In this document: piece after piece, positions 25,991-34,561 of the stretch
How positions within the stretch are numbered: position 1 is the stretch's first letter
Layout of the letters: the number at the start of each line of letters is the position of its first letter
Origin: DATARH01 sp963778385
GTDB lineage: Bacteria; Pseudomonadota; Alphaproteobacteria; ATCC43930; CGMCC-115725
Assembly: GCA_963778385.1 (NCBI GenBank)
Contig: CAVZUA010000002.1
Location: 372,001-436,000, forward strand
Direction of reading: 5' to 3'
Length of the DNA stretch: 64,000 bases
The notes under the pieces: generated by a model
What the model was told of the DNA's origin: nothing
Database searches by the model: none
The model's input: only the letters and a program-made list of their open reading frames with translations
Translations under genes and position numbers: made by a program

Positions 25991-26719
25991 TTACGCCGTG
26001 CTGCCGGCGTCGACGGTCAGCACAGTGCCGGTGATGTTGCGCGCCGCATCGCTCATCAGGAAATTCACTGCATTGGCGACATCGTCGACCTCTGCGAGCC
26101 GCTTCAAAGCGCTGCGCCGCGCGATCTGCTCGCGCTGCCCGCCGTCGAGCCCCTCAGTCATCGCCGTATCGACAAAACCCGGCGCCACCGCATTGACGGT
26201 GATGCCCAGCGGCCCGACTTCACGCGCCAAGGATTTGGTGAAGCCAATCAGCGAGGCCTTGGTCGCGGCGTAAACCGACAGCCCACTGAAGCCGGTCCCG
26301 CCGACGATCGAGGACATATTGACAATGCGTCCCCCGTTGCCGGCGACCATCATCGTCCGCACAACATGCTTGGTCAGCATCATCGGCGAGACGGTATTGA
26401 GCCGCACGGTGCGTTCGATATCGGCCGTGCGCATGTTGGCGAGCACGCCGCTGGTGCCGGCAGCCGCGTTGTTGACGAGACCATAGATCGGACCGAATTC
26501 GCCGGCGACAGCCTTTACCAGGCCGGGGATGGCCTCGATCTCGCTGAGATCGAACGCCCAGAAATGCAGCGATCGCCCGGCCGCCGACAATTCGTCGCTG
26601 GGCTTGCGGGCGATCGCGATGACGCGGAAACCGGCTTCGGCCAGGCGGCAACCGATGCCGAGGCCCAACCCACGGCTGCCGCCGGTGACGATGACGTTAC
26701 GCCGCTGATCGTTACGCAT
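25991..26719 (-). CDS. Short-chain dehydrogenase/reductase (FabG-like)
   Basis: The 242-residue SDR has TGGSRGLGLGIG for cofactor binding, the NNAAAG structural motif, catalytic Ser in SSIVGG and YAATK for the active-site tyrosine and lysine. The ending NFLMSDAARNITGTVLTVDAG matches FabG-type 3-oxoacyl-ACP reductases. Its start overlaps the end of the ligase gene by 8 bp (26712-26719). The ligase in turn overlaps the acyl carrier protein gene, so reduction of an ACP-bound 3-oxo group is the likely job. Confidence 0.9.
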   Translation of the reverse strand: MRNDQRRNVIVTGGSRGLGLGIGCRLAEAGFRVIAIARKPSDELSAAGRSLHFWAFDLSEIEAIPGLVKAVAGEFGPIYGLVNNAAAGTSGVLANMRTADIERTVRLNTVSPMMLTKHVVRTMMVAGNGGRIVNMSSIVGGTGFSGLSVYAATKASLIGFTKSLAREVGPLGITVNAVAPGFVDTAMTEGLDGGQREQIARRSALKRLAEVDDVANAVNFLMSDAARNITGTVLTVDAGSTA

Positions 26720-28103
26720 TGGCGCGTGCCAATTTGCCGGAGGCGGCGACCTCGATCGCCGGCACGAAGCGGATCGTCGCAGGCACCTTGTAGCGGGCCA
26801 GCGTGCCGCGGCAGGCGGCGAGGATCTGGCCTTTCACGGCATCGAGCGCCGCAGTCTCAGCGGTCACCACCACATCGGCGACGACGATCGCCCCAGTGAT
26901 CGGGTTCTTGCGCGCCATGACCCGCGACATCTGCACCTCCGGGTGGCGGTTGATAACCGCCTCGATCTCCTCGGGATGAACTTTCTGGCCACCGATATTG
27001 ATGACGCCGCCTTGCCGCCCGACAAAATGGTAGCGGCCCTCGCGCAGCTCGACGATGTCGCCGGTGTCGACATAGCTTTCGTCATCGAAGGGCTGCGGGA
27101 CGCCGTCGCCGAGATAACCCAGCGAGTTGCGGCCCGACCGTATCCGCAACGACCCGTCGCAAACCCGCATCTCGACCGCACCGCGCCGCCCGAGATAGGC
27201 GGCGGGGAAGCCGGCGCGCCCATCGCCGACGTCAAACGCGACACCGGCCTCGGTCGAGGCGAAGGCATGGGCGATATCCGCCACGGGAAACGCGGCGCGC
27301 AAATGATCGAGGATCGCCTGGTCGGCGATCTCGCCCGACAGGCGTACATAACGCGGAGCGATCCGGTCGATCGCCGCGCTCATCAGCGCCCGCCGCCAGT
27401 GCGACGGTGTACCGGAAATGTGGGTGACCCCGCGCGTACCAGCCCGCGCCAGGAAAGCGCCGACCGGCTCCAGCGTGCTCGACAGCACCATCGAGCCGCC
27501 GCCGAGCATGGCGCGCAGGAAGATCTGCAGCCCTCCATAACGGCGCATGTCGTAGAACGTGCTCCACACCGCGCCATGCCCGAGCGCGCCGCCGCCAAGC
27601 ATCGCGCCCGCCAATGTCGCGAGCGTGTGGCGGACGAGCTTCGGCACGCCGGTGGTGCCCGAGGTCAGCAGCACCCATTCGGTCCGTTCGCCAGGCTCGC
27701 GGTTGACGGCGCCGGGGCTCACGCTGGCGTTGCTTTGCACAAAATCGTCAGCGCCGAGGTCGGCCGCGCCGCGATCGCCGACGATCGTGTCGACCGCTGC
27801 CGTCGCCATGACACCCGGCAGATGCGCCGATGATACGTCCGAGGGGCAGACCACAATCCGCCGCGCGATGCCGTCGAGCTCGATCAGCGCCAACGCCGCC
27901 GGAAGCTGGTCGCGCGCCGCGAGCAGCACCGACCGGCCGCGCAATTCGTCGAGCGGACGGCCGAGGCTCGACCCGCGCGCCAGCGCGGCGAGGCTCACCC
28001 GCGAACGGTCATCGGACAGCCAGCGTTTCGACAGCCGCCCGGCGGCGCTCAGCGCCTGCCAGAGCGAGGCCGGATCACGCGGCGGCTGCAACGCTATTCT
28101 CAT
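26712..28103 (-). CDS. AMP-dependent acyl-activating ligase (ANL superfamily)
   Basis: The 463-residue protein is shorter than usual acyl-CoA synthetases (about 520 or more) but has the essential motifs: VLLTSGTTGVPKLVRHT for phosphate binding, the ASTEAG adenine region, YVDTGDIVELREGRYHFVGRQGGVINIGGQKV and the catalytic lysine in SGKLARANA at the very end. The N-terminal domain is trimmed. It overlaps the acyl carrier protein gene upstream by 29 bp and the SDR gene downstream by 8 bp, so it probably loads an acyl group onto that carrier rather than CoA. The acid substrate is unknown. Confidence 0.87.
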   Translation of the reverse strand: MRIALQPPRDPASLWQALSAAGRLSKRWLSDDRSRVSLAALARGSSLGRPLDELRGRSVLLAARDQLPAALALIELDGIARRIVVCPSDVSSAHLPGVMATAAVDTIVGDRGAADLGADDFVQSNASVSPGAVNREPGERTEWVLLTSGTTGVPKLVRHTLATLAGAMLGGGALGHGAVWSTFYDMRRYGGLQIFLRAMLGGGSMVLSSTLEPVGAFLARAGTRGVTHISGTPSHWRRALMSAAIDRIAPRYVRLSGEIADQAILDHLRAAFPVADIAHAFASTEAGVAFDVGDGRAGFPAAYLGRRGAVEMRVCDGSLRIRSGRNSLGYLGDGVPQPFDDESYVDTGDIVELREGRYHFVGRQGGVINIGGQKVHPEEIEAVINRHPEVQMSRVMARKNPITGAIVVADVVVTAETAALDAVKGQILAACRGTLARYKVPATIRFVPAIEVAASGKLARANA

Positions 28104-28329
28104 AAAGCCGGATGAAATCGCCGACGGTCACGGGAAAATCGATCTCGTCGTCGGCGCTGAACGGGTCGACGCTCAGGATGTCCTCCAGCCGCGCGACAAT
28201 GATCGCGAAACACAGGGAATCGAGCCCCGTTTCGAGCAGGCCGAGCTCGTCCGACAGCGGTGCGAGCGTCTTCTTCTGATCTTGTGCCACTTCGACGAAT
28301 AGCGCGCTAATTTGCGATGAAATCGACAT
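28075..28329 (-). CDS. Acyl carrier protein
   Basis: The 84-residue protein has the carrier fold with the 4'-phosphopantetheine site LETGLDSLCF (serine at about residue 37) and helices around IVARLEDILSVDP and VTVGDFIRLYENS. GLDSL rather than GADSL and the low similarity to the housekeeping AcpP suggest a dedicated carrier. It is the first gene of the minus-strand unit ACP-ligase-SDR. The phosphopantetheinyl transferase gene starts 124 nt away, transcribed divergently, which supports a self-contained carrier-protein system. Confidence 0.88.
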   Translation of the reverse strand: MSISSQISALFVEVAQDQKKTLAPLSDELGLLETGLDSLCFAIIVARLEDILSVDPFSADDEIDFPVTVGDFIRLYENSVAAAA

Positions 28330-28453
28330 AAACAACTCCGGGGGAAAGCGAGGCCGCCAGAGTGCCCACCACGCGTTAAGAAACCGCCAAGGCGAGCCGC
28401 TTTGCCGTCGGTTTCGTTGCGCTTCGCGGCACCGAGGCGCATAGCGAAGCGCG

Positions 28454-29092
28454 ATGATCGAGCGCCTTTTGCCGCCTGGGGTCAGCGCCGTCTCGATGCG
28501 CGGCGACGATCCCGGCCTGTGTCCGTTCCCCGAGGAGGAGGCACTGCTCGGCGAAGCGGTCGCCGGCCGCCGCGCCGAGTTCGCCGCCGCCCGGCATTGC
28601 GCGCGCCAGGCGCTTCGCGCGTTCGGCCTGCCCGAAGGGCCGATCCTGCGCGGCCCCAAGCGCGAGCCGCTCTGGCCAGCCGGGATCGTCGGCAGCATCA
28701 CGCACTGCACCAGCTACCGCGCCGCCGCCGTCGCGTTTTCGGCGGCGGTGCTGACGATGGGCATCGACGCCGAGCCGCATGCCGCCATATCGGATCGCGT
28801 ACGGCAACGCGTCCTCGACGACGCGGAACGCGCCTGGGTGGCGAGCGCACCGAGCGACATCCACTGGGACCGCCTGATCTTCAGCGCCAAGGAAAGCGTC
28901 TACAAAGCCTGGTACCCGCTCGCCCAACGCTGGCTGGGCTTTGAGGATGCGCGGATCGCGATCGACCCCATTTCCGGCGCCTTTCACGCAGAGTTGCTGA
29001 TCGACCCGCCGCCCGGCATCCCGGCTGGATTTGACGGGCGCTATCTGGTCGAGGACGGGCTGGTCGTGACCGCGATCGCGGTCGTCCGTTAG
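28454..29092 (+). CDS. 4'-phosphopantetheinyl transferase (Sfp/EntD type)
   Basis: The 212-residue protein shows the EntD-like pattern: RRAEFAAARHCARQALRAFG, the segment GSITHCTSYRAAAVA, Mg-binding GIDAEPH (Asp and Glu) and FSAKESVYKAWYPL with the conserved Glu and Lys. It transfers phosphopantetheine from CoA to carrier-protein serines. Divergent pairing with the dedicated ACP-ligase-SDR unit suggests it activates that ACP. The gene ends next to the convergent metA-like gene, overlapping it by 4 bp. Confidence 0.92.
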   Translation: MIERLLPPGVSAVSMRGDDPGLCPFPEEEALLGEAVAGRRAEFAAARHCARQALRAFGLPEGPILRGPKREPLWPAGIVGSITHCTSYRAAAVAFSAAVLTMGIDAEPHAAISDRVRQRVLDDAERAWVASAPSDIHWDRLIFSAKESVYKAWYPLAQRWLGFEDARIAIDPISGAFHAELLIDPPPGIPAGFDGRYLVEDGLVVTAIAVVR

Positions 29093-30096
29093 GCGTAGGT
29101 CGGGGTGAGGGTCCGCGTCGGGGCCATGGGCTGCGGCAGCCAGCCGAAACGGCGCGAGCGCTTGGCGTCGAGCTGGGCCAGCCAGCCGGCGAATATCCCG
29201 ATCGCGGCGCCCTGCCACGGTGCACTCATTGCGGGCAACGCGGGAAAGCGCTCGAACAGTGCATCGCCCGGTTCACGGAGCACAACGTCGCGAAAGGCGA
29301 GCATCTGCCGCGCGACGTCAGCCGAAAAATAATTCGCCGGCAATTCGGGATAGCGGTCGCTCTTGCCGGCGACGTAGTTCACGACATCGCGCCGGTATTC
29401 ACGGCCGAGCGCACCGGCGTCGTATTCCGGGTGCCCTTGGAGGAAGACAAACAGGCTGCCGCAGCGCTTGGTGAAAACATCGGCGCCGGCGACCGGCGAG
29501 CGCGACAGGATGCGGTAGCCGCGGGCGCGCAACGCCGCCTCCGGCAGCTCGTTGTAGCGCGAGTGCGGCGCCGTCCAGTTAGGGGGCGCGAGCGCCAGCA
29601 GCGAATGGTTGGCGATCTTTTCGCACGCGAAGACGCCCGACAGCTTGGCGCCGAGCGGGCGACGTTCAATGCCGTCGATGTGCCGCACCGCGGCATGCGC
29701 CGCGAGGCACGACCAGATCGTCGAGTTGGTGCGCCGCTCGGCCCATTCGACGAGCCGAGTCAGCGTCGGCCAGCACGGCTCGTCCTCCAGCCGCGGCGCG
29801 ACCGGCGCAGCGCCGGTGACGATCAGCCCGTCGAACGCGCCATCCCACAAATCCGCGATTGGCTCATGGTGCTCCGCGACGTAGCGCTGCCCGTCGGCGG
29901 AACGCGGCAATTCGGGAAACGAAAAGATCCGCAGAACGATCGGAGTATCGCCGGCGGCGCTGGCCAGCAATTCGCGGAACTGCCGTTCCGTCGTCTTCAG
30001 CGCGGCATCGGGCATATTGTTGACCAGCCCGATGGTCAGCGCCTCGCTCTCGCGCGGCGTTCGGCGACGCAGCCTCTCGAACGCAAGGAGCGCCAT
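29089..30096 (-). CDS. Homoserine O-succinyltransferase/O-acetyltransferase family protein (MetA-like)
   Basis: The 335-residue protein contains LTIGLVNNMPDAALKTTERQFRELL, the catalytic cysteine in IWSCLAAHAAV, and the histidine-glutamate pair in FLQGHPEYD, the MetA fold of homoserine acyltransferases. It makes acyl-homoserine for methionine synthesis. The start at 30096 lies 4 nt after the stop of the metY-like gene and follows AAGGAG; the longer frame upstream would overlap metY. Coupling to a sulfhydrylase supports the role. Whether succinyl- or acetyl-CoA is used cannot be told by eye. Confidence 0.88.
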   Translation of the reverse strand: MALLAFERLRRRTPRESEALTIGLVNNMPDAALKTTERQFRELLASAAGDTPIVLRIFSFPELPRSADGQRYVAEHHEPIADLWDGAFDGLIVTGAAPVAPRLEDEPCWPTLTRLVEWAERRTNSTIWSCLAAHAAVRHIDGIERRPLGAKLSGVFACEKIANHSLLALAPPNWTAPHSRYNELPEAALRARGYRILSRSPVAGADVFTKRCGSLFVFLQGHPEYDAGALGREYRRDVVNYVAGKSDRYPELPANYFSADVARQMLAFRDVVLREPGDALFERFPALPAMSAPWQGAAIGIFAGWLAQLDAKRSRRFGWLPQPMAPTRTLTPTYA

Positions 30097-30100
30097 GCCG

Positions 30101-31390
30101 CTAGTCCGCGGCCCCTGGGACCGCGGCATCGAGGGCCTGGTCGAGGTCGGCGATGATGTCGTCGACATGCTCGATGCCGACCGACAGGCGGATCATCTCC
30201 GGCCGCACCCCGGCCTTGATCTGGTCCGCGGCGGGCATCTGGCGATGCGTGGTCGAGGCGGGATGGCAAGCCAACGATTTGGCGTCGCCGAGGTTCACCA
30301 GCCGCTTCACCAGCTTCAGCGCATTGTAGAAGCGCTTGCCGCCGTCCAGGCCGCCGCTGGTGCCGAAAGTGAGCAGCGAGCAGGCGCGGCCACCGAGATA
30401 TTTCTCGGCCAACCGATGATACGGGCTGTCCGGGAAGCCGACATAGTTGACCCAGGCGACGCGGGGGTCGTCGCGCAGGAACTCGGCGACGCGGCGGCCA
30501 TTTTCGACATGCCGTTCGACGCGCAGCGCCACCGTCTCGATCCCTTGCAGCAGCAAGAACGCGCTCATCGGCGACAGCACCGCACCGGTCGTCCGCTGAT
30601 AGACGCTGCGGCAACGGGCAATGAAGGCACTCGGACCGAAATGGTCGGCGTAAACGAGCCCGTGATACGACGTGTCGGGCTCGCAGAACTGGCGGAAACG
30701 CTCGGCGTGCTGCATCCACGGAAACGTGCCGCCGTCGACGATCGCGCCGCCCAGCGTCGTGCCGTGCCCGCCCATGAACTTGGTCAGCGAATGCACGACG
30801 ACGTCGGCGCCGTGCTCGATCGGCCGCAGCAGGATCGGCGTCGCCACGGTGTTGTCGACGACCAGCGGCACGCCCCCGGCATGCGCCACCTCGGCCAGCG
30901 CCGCGATGTCACAGATATTGCCCGCCGGGTTGCCGACGGTTTCGCAGAAGACCGCGCGCGTGTTGGCGTCGATCAGCGGCTCGACATCGGCCGGGCTGTC
31001 CGACTTGGCGAAGCGCACCTGGATGCCGAAGCTCGGGAACAGGTGAGAGAATAACGTGTGCGTCGTGCCGTAGAGCTGCGGCACCGAGATGAAATTGCTG
31101 CCGGCTTCGTTCAGGTTGAGCAGCGCGTAATGCAGTGCCGCCTGACCCGAGGCGACACACAGCGCGCCGACCCCGCCTTCGAGCGCGGCGACGCGCTTGT
31201 CGAGCACATCGACGGTCGGGTTGTTGATGCGGCTGTAGCGGAAGCCCGGCTCTTCGAGATTGAACAGCGCCGCGCCATGCTCGGCGCTGTCGAACTCGTA
31301 GGCCGCGGTCTGGTAGATCGGCACCGCGACTGCCCTGGTCGTGAGGTCGCCGTCATAGCCGCCGTGGATCGCCAAGGTCTCGCTGCGCAC
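30101..31390 (-). CDS. metY: O-acetylhomoserine sulfhydrylase (MetY-type, PLP-dependent)
   Basis: The 429-residue enzyme of the Cys/Met metabolism PLP family starts RSETLAIHGGYDGDLTTRAVAVPIYQTAAYEFDS, contains FRYSRINNPTVDVLDKRVAALEGG and the PLP lysine in VVHSLTKFMGGHGT, and ends with LIRLSVGIEHVDDIIADLDQAL (approximate). It condenses acyl-homoserine with sulfide to homocysteine. The start is a GTG at 31390 with AAAGGAG upstream. It is sandwiched between a putative diiron protein gene (14 nt) and the metA-like gene (4 nt), forming a methionine operon. Confidence 0.93.
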   Translation of the reverse strand: MRSETLAIHGGYDGDLTTRAVAVPIYQTAAYEFDSAEHGAALFNLEEPGFRYSRINNPTVDVLDKRVAALEGGVGALCVASGQAALHYALLNLNEAGSNFISVPQLYGTTHTLFSHLFPSFGIQVRFAKSDSPADVEPLIDANTRAVFCETVGNPAGNICDIAALAEVAHAGGVPLVVDNTVATPILLRPIEHGADVVVHSLTKFMGGHGTTLGGAIVDGGTFPWMQHAERFRQFCEPDTSYHGLVYADHFGPSAFIARCRSVYQRTTGAVLSPMSAFLLLQGIETVALRVERHVENGRRVAEFLRDDPRVAWVNYVGFPDSPYHRLAEKYLGGRACSLLTFGTSGGLDGGKRFYNALKLVKRLVNLGDAKSLACHPASTTHRQMPAADQIKAGVRPEMIRLSVGIEHVDDIIADLDQALDAAVPGAAD

Positions 31391-31404
31391 CGCCGGCTCC
31401 TTTC

Positions 31405-32067
31405 TCAAACCAGATGGAGCGCGGGACGCAGCACCGGGACGCGCGGCGCGCGGCGCGTCACCGCCGACACCGTCGCGAGCTTCGGCACCGCGGTCGTCAG
31501 CAAATCGCGGAACGCGGTCCACAGCGGCAGGATGCGGTCGTCGACCGGCAGGTGGCGGCTCAGCGTGCCGTGGCCGGCGCCGTCATCGCTGTCGAAGCGG
31601 ATGTGCTCCTCGAGGAAGAAGCGGAAGGCGCGCTGCCCCTTCCCATACCAGTGCGGCGCCCGCAGCATCGCGCCGAACACCGTGGACAGCCCGCCATCTT
31701 CGTAGCTGGCGATGCTGGACGCCCGCGCCCGGTCGTCAATCGCGCGCGTCTTGTCGAGATAGGCGACCCCCGCTTCGGTGAGCCGCTCGTCGTGCCCGAC
31801 GGGGTGAAAATCGAGCAGCCGACGCATGAATTCGTCATGGTTCATGCGCTCGCCCGCCGCGGCAACGCCCGGCCACGGCGACAGGTTGTCGGTGTCGCAC
31901 TCGCCGTCCCACAGCTCCGCCAGCTTCGGATCGTCCGGGTGAAGGGCGCGTGCGATCTCGAGGTTCTCGCGGAACTGGACCGAAAAATAGTAATAGGCCT
32001 TGGCGACGCGCATGACCTCGGTGCTGTCGAGCTCTTCCCACGGCATGCGGTTGATGCCGTCGATCAC
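31405..32067 (-). CDS. Putative haem-oxygenase-fold iron-containing redox enzyme (HDO-like)
   Basis: The 220-residue helical protein has residues spaced as in haem-oxygenase-like diiron oxidases: E51/E56 followed by H77 (RMNHDEF), E123 (SYEDGG), then H155-x3-D159 and H166 in EEHIRFDSDDGAGHG, resembling the HI-x2-D-x-D-x-HG signature of iron-containing redox enzymes but with three extra residues. The start is a GTG at 32067 with no strong ribosome site; the frame is open about 17 codons more without a usable start. It is the first gene of an operon with metY and metA, so it may act on a sulfur or amino-acid metabolite. The assignment is tentative. Confidence 0.5.
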   Translation of the reverse strand: MIDGINRMPWEELDSTEVMRVAKAYYYFSVQFRENLEIARALHPDDPKLAELWDGECDTDNLSPWPGVAAAGERMNHDEFMRRLLDFHPVGHDERLTEAGVAYLDKTRAIDDRARASSIASYEDGGLSTVFGAMLRAPHWYGKGQRAFRFFLEEHIRFDSDDGAGHGTLSRHLPVDDRILPLWTAFRDLLTTAVPKLATVSAVTRRAPRVPVLRPALHLV

Positions 32068-32418
32068 CGAGCTGAAGACAAATCGGTCGCCGGTATTTAC
32101 CTGCGGCCGTTAGGAAATTACTGTCATTCCGTCCATCGATTGCCTCATCCCTGGATCGACTTCCACTTGGTTAAATAATGATGAATACGCTATTGCTGTG
32201 ATTTCATGGAAAATACTGTGGTCTCAGCCTCGCGATGGCAAAGATAAAGGTCCTTAAAAAACCATCTATTTTGTATTGATCGGTTGTTAAGGGTTTCGGT
32301 GACTTCGCGGGCTCGCCGATGGTGAGCGAAACGGCCGGTCGAGACCGTTGAGTTCGGCCAGCCACAGGCTCATGCTGCGCCGCGCGGAAAACCGCGAAAG
32401 ACCGGGGAGGACAGGGCC
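32068..32418. promoter_or_regulatory. Divergent intergenic region between the HDO-metY-metA and E1alpha-E1beta-E2 operons
   Basis: This 351-nt gap is A+T-rich in its middle (about 32165-32300), unlike its surroundings, and must carry two divergent promoters. I see no gene, no tRNA and no convincing SAM riboswitch. An inverted repeat GCTCGCC-GAT-GGTGAGC at 32311-32327 and the CGGTC/GACCG pair at 32336-32347 lie in the leader of the rightward operon. The rightward GTG start at 32419 has GGGGAGG about 10 nt before it. Confidence 0.55.
32336..32347 (+). promoter_or_regulatory. Short inverted repeat, candidate operator of the E1alpha-E1beta-E2 operon
   Basis: CGGTC and GACCG form a 5-bp inverted repeat with a 2-nt spacer, 72 nt before the first start codon. 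It is short, so a chance occurrence in high-GC DNA is quite possible. Confidence 0.25.
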
Positions 32419-33387
32419 GTGCAGCTAAGCCGCGAGGAATTAATCCGGGCCTATCGCTCGATGGCGACGATCCGCCGTTTCGAGGAGCGGGTGCAGGAGG
32501 AGTTCTCCAAGGGCGGGATCCCCGGCTTTGTCCATCTCTATGCCGGCGAGGAGGCCTCCGCGGTCGGCGTCTGCATAAATCTTGGCGCCAAGGATTACAT
32601 CGCCAGCACCCATCGCGGGCACGGCCACTCGATCGCCAAGGGCTGCGATGTCGGCGGCATGATGAAGGAGCTGTTCGGCAAGCAAGGCGGGCTGTGCGGC
32701 GGCAAGGGCGGCTCGATGCACATCGCCGACCTCGATCAGGGCATGCTCGGCGCCAATGGCATCGTCGGCGGCGGCCCGCCGCTGGTGGTCGGCGCCGCGC
32801 TGACCGCCAAGACTCTCGGCACCGGCAATGTCGCGGTGTGCTTTTCTGGCGACGGCGCTTCCAACCAGGGCACCACTTTCGAGGCGCTGAACATGGCCGT
32901 GGTGCTCAAGCTCCCAGCCGTCTTCGTGTTCGAGAACAACCAGTACGGCGAGGGCACGGGCTTCAGCTACCACTGCGGCAGCGGCGACATCGCCGGCCGC
33001 GCCGCCGGTTTCGGGATGCCCGCGGTCAAGGTCAACGGCGACAATTTCTTCGAGGTGCACGAGGCGGCCCATGAGGCCATCGAACGCGCCCGCAACGGCG
33101 GCGGCCCGTCGGCGATCGAGGTCGATACCTGCCGCTTCTATGGCCACCATTCGGGCGACGCGCAACTCTACCGCGGCAAGGGCGAGGTCAAGGGCCTGCG
33201 CGACAACCGCGACTGCCTGAAGCATTTCCGCACCCGCGTCACCGAGGCGGCCCTGCTCGAACTCGATGCGCTCGACACCGTCGATGCCGAGATCGCCGCG
33301 CTGATCGACCAGGCGATCTCTGAGGCGCGCGACGCCTCGCCGCCGGACGCCGCGCAGCTCCTCACCGACGTGTATGTGTCCTACTGA
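32419..33387 (+). CDS. acoA: Thiamine-pyrophosphate-dependent dehydrogenase E1 alpha subunit (acetoin/pyruvate type)
   Basis: The 322-residue protein starts at a GTG behind GGGGAGG. It has the E1 alpha landmarks HLYAGEEASAVGVC, STHRGHGHSIAKG, the tandem GGKGGSMHI and the TPP/Mg motif GDGASNQGTTFEALNMA ending in FVFENNQYGEGT. It decarboxylates a 2-oxo acid or cleaves acetoin with E1 beta and passes the acyl group to the lipoyl protein. The short length and the AcoC-type E2 downstream favour an acetoin dehydrogenase-like system over housekeeping pyruvate dehydrogenase. The specific substrate remains an inference. Confidence 0.85.
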   Translation: MQLSREELIRAYRSMATIRRFEERVQEEFSKGGIPGFVHLYAGEEASAVGVCINLGAKDYIASTHRGHGHSIAKGCDVGGMMKELFGKQGGLCGGKGGSMHIADLDQGMLGANGIVGGGPPLVVGAALTAKTLGTGNVAVCFSGDGASNQGTTFEALNMAVVLKLPAVFVFENNQYGEGTGFSYHCGSGDIAGRAAGFGMPAVKVNGDNFFEVHEAAHEAIERARNGGGPSAIEVDTCRFYGHHSGDAQLYRGKGEVKGLRDNRDCLKHFRTRVTEAALLELDALDTVDAEIAALIDQAISEARDASPPDAAQLLTDVYVSY

Positions 33388-33398
33388 GCGAGGCCGCC

Positions 33399-34412
33399 AT
33401 GCCGCAGAAAACCATCCGCCAGGCCTTGAACGAGGCGCTGCGCCAGGAAATGCAGCGCGACCCGACGGTCATCGTCATCGGCGAGGATGTCGCCGGCGGG
33501 GCCGGCAGCGAGGGGCAGCGCGACGCCTATGGCGGCGTACTCGGCGTCACCAAGGGGCTGATCAGCGAATTTGGCGAGGCGCGGGTGATCGATACGCCGA
33601 TCACCGAGTTGGCGATCATGGGCGCCGCCGCCGGCGCCGCGGTCACCGGCTTGCGTCCGGTCGCGGAACTGATGTTCAGCGATTTCTTCGGCGTGTGCTT
33701 TGACCAGATCTTCAACCAGGCGGCCAAATTCCGCTACATGTTCGGCGGCAAGGCCAAGACCCCGCTGGTGATCCGCACGATGATCGGCGCCGGCCGCAGC
33801 GCCGCGGCGCAGCACTCGCAAAGCCCGTATCACGTCTTCACCTCGGTGCCGGGGCTAAAATGCGTCGTGCCGTCGAACGCCTATGACGCCAAGGGTCTGC
33901 TGATCCAAGCGATCCGCGATGACGACCCGGTGATCTTCTGCGAGCACAAGCTGATGTACGATTTGCGCACCGAGGTGCCGGACGAGCCCTATACGATCCC
34001 CTTTGGCGAGGCGAATATCGTGCGCGACGGCGACGACGTGACGGTGGTCGCGCTCGCCCGCATGGTGCACTACGCGATGACCGCGGCCGAGGCGCTGGAG
34101 AAGGACGGGATCGAGATCGAGCTGATCGACCCACGCACCACCTCGCCGCTCGACGAGGACACGATCCTCGAAAGCGTCGAGCGTACCGGACGGCTGGTCA
34201 TTGTCGATGAAGCGACGCCGCGCTGCAGCATCGCCACCGACATCGCCGCGCTGGTCGCCGACAAGGCCTTCGACGCGCTGAAGGCGCCGATCCGCCGGGT
34301 CACCGCACCGCATACCCCGGTGCCGTTCGCCCCGGACCTCGAAAAGCTTTACATCCCGAGCCCGGAAAAGATCGCCGCGACGGTGCGCGAGGTACACGGG
34401 TACGGGAGGTAG
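33399..34412 (+). CDS. acoB: Thiamine-pyrophosphate-dependent dehydrogenase E1 beta subunit
   Basis: The 337-residue transketolase-like protein begins PQKTIRQALNEALRQEMQRDPTVIVIGEDV and contains FGEARVIDTPITELAIMGAAAGAA, KTPLVIRTMIGAG and the C-terminal LIDPRTTSPLDEDTILESV and VTAPHTPVPFAP blocks of E1 beta subunits. It pairs with the alpha subunit encoded 11 nt upstream to build the TPP site at the subunit interface. Repeat family D follows between this gene and the E2 gene. Confidence 0.9.
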   Translation: MPQKTIRQALNEALRQEMQRDPTVIVIGEDVAGGAGSEGQRDAYGGVLGVTKGLISEFGEARVIDTPITELAIMGAAAGAAVTGLRPVAELMFSDFFGVCFDQIFNQAAKFRYMFGGKAKTPLVIRTMIGAGRSAAAQHSQSPYHVFTSVPGLKCVVPSNAYDAKGLLIQAIRDDDPVIFCEHKLMYDLRTEVPDEPYTIPFGEANIVRDGDDVTVVALARMVHYAMTAAEALEKDGIEIELIDPRTTSPLDEDTILESVERTGRLVIVDEATPRCSIATDIAALVADKAFDALKAPIRRVTAPHTPVPFAPDLEKLYIPSPEKIAATVREVHGYGR

Positions 34413-34428
34413 GTCCCTGCAGCGTTGT

Positions 34429-34542
34429 GCGTCCTTCGAGGCTTCGCTGCGCGAAGCACCTCAGAATGAGGGATTCCGGTAATGCAGCAGCTAAAACTTC
34501 CTCATCCTGAGGAGCCCGCGGAGCGGGCGTCTCGAAGGACGC
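34429..34542. repeat. Palindromic intergenic repeat, family D copy 1
   Basis: The outer arms GCGTCCTTCGAG and CTCGAAGGACGC are perfect inverted complements; internal hairpins include GCTTCGCTGCGCGAAGC and CCCGCGGAGCGGG, with a CCTCA/TGAGG pair. It sits inside the E1alpha-E1beta-E2 operon between the E1 beta and E2 genes. A further copy is split around the IS110 region (60975-60989 and 62331-62345). Confidence 0.9.
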
Positions 34543-34561
34543 CTGGGCAGGAATGCAGCGC

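Noticed and set aside
30097..30168. Longer N-terminus of the metA-like protein
   Set aside because: It would overlap the end of metY and has no ribosome site, while AAGGAG precedes 30096.
32068..32250. SAM-II riboswitch upstream of the HDO-metY-metA operon
   Set aside because: The minus strand has an ATTTAACC-like piece, but the pseudoknot partner sequence expected downstream is missing.
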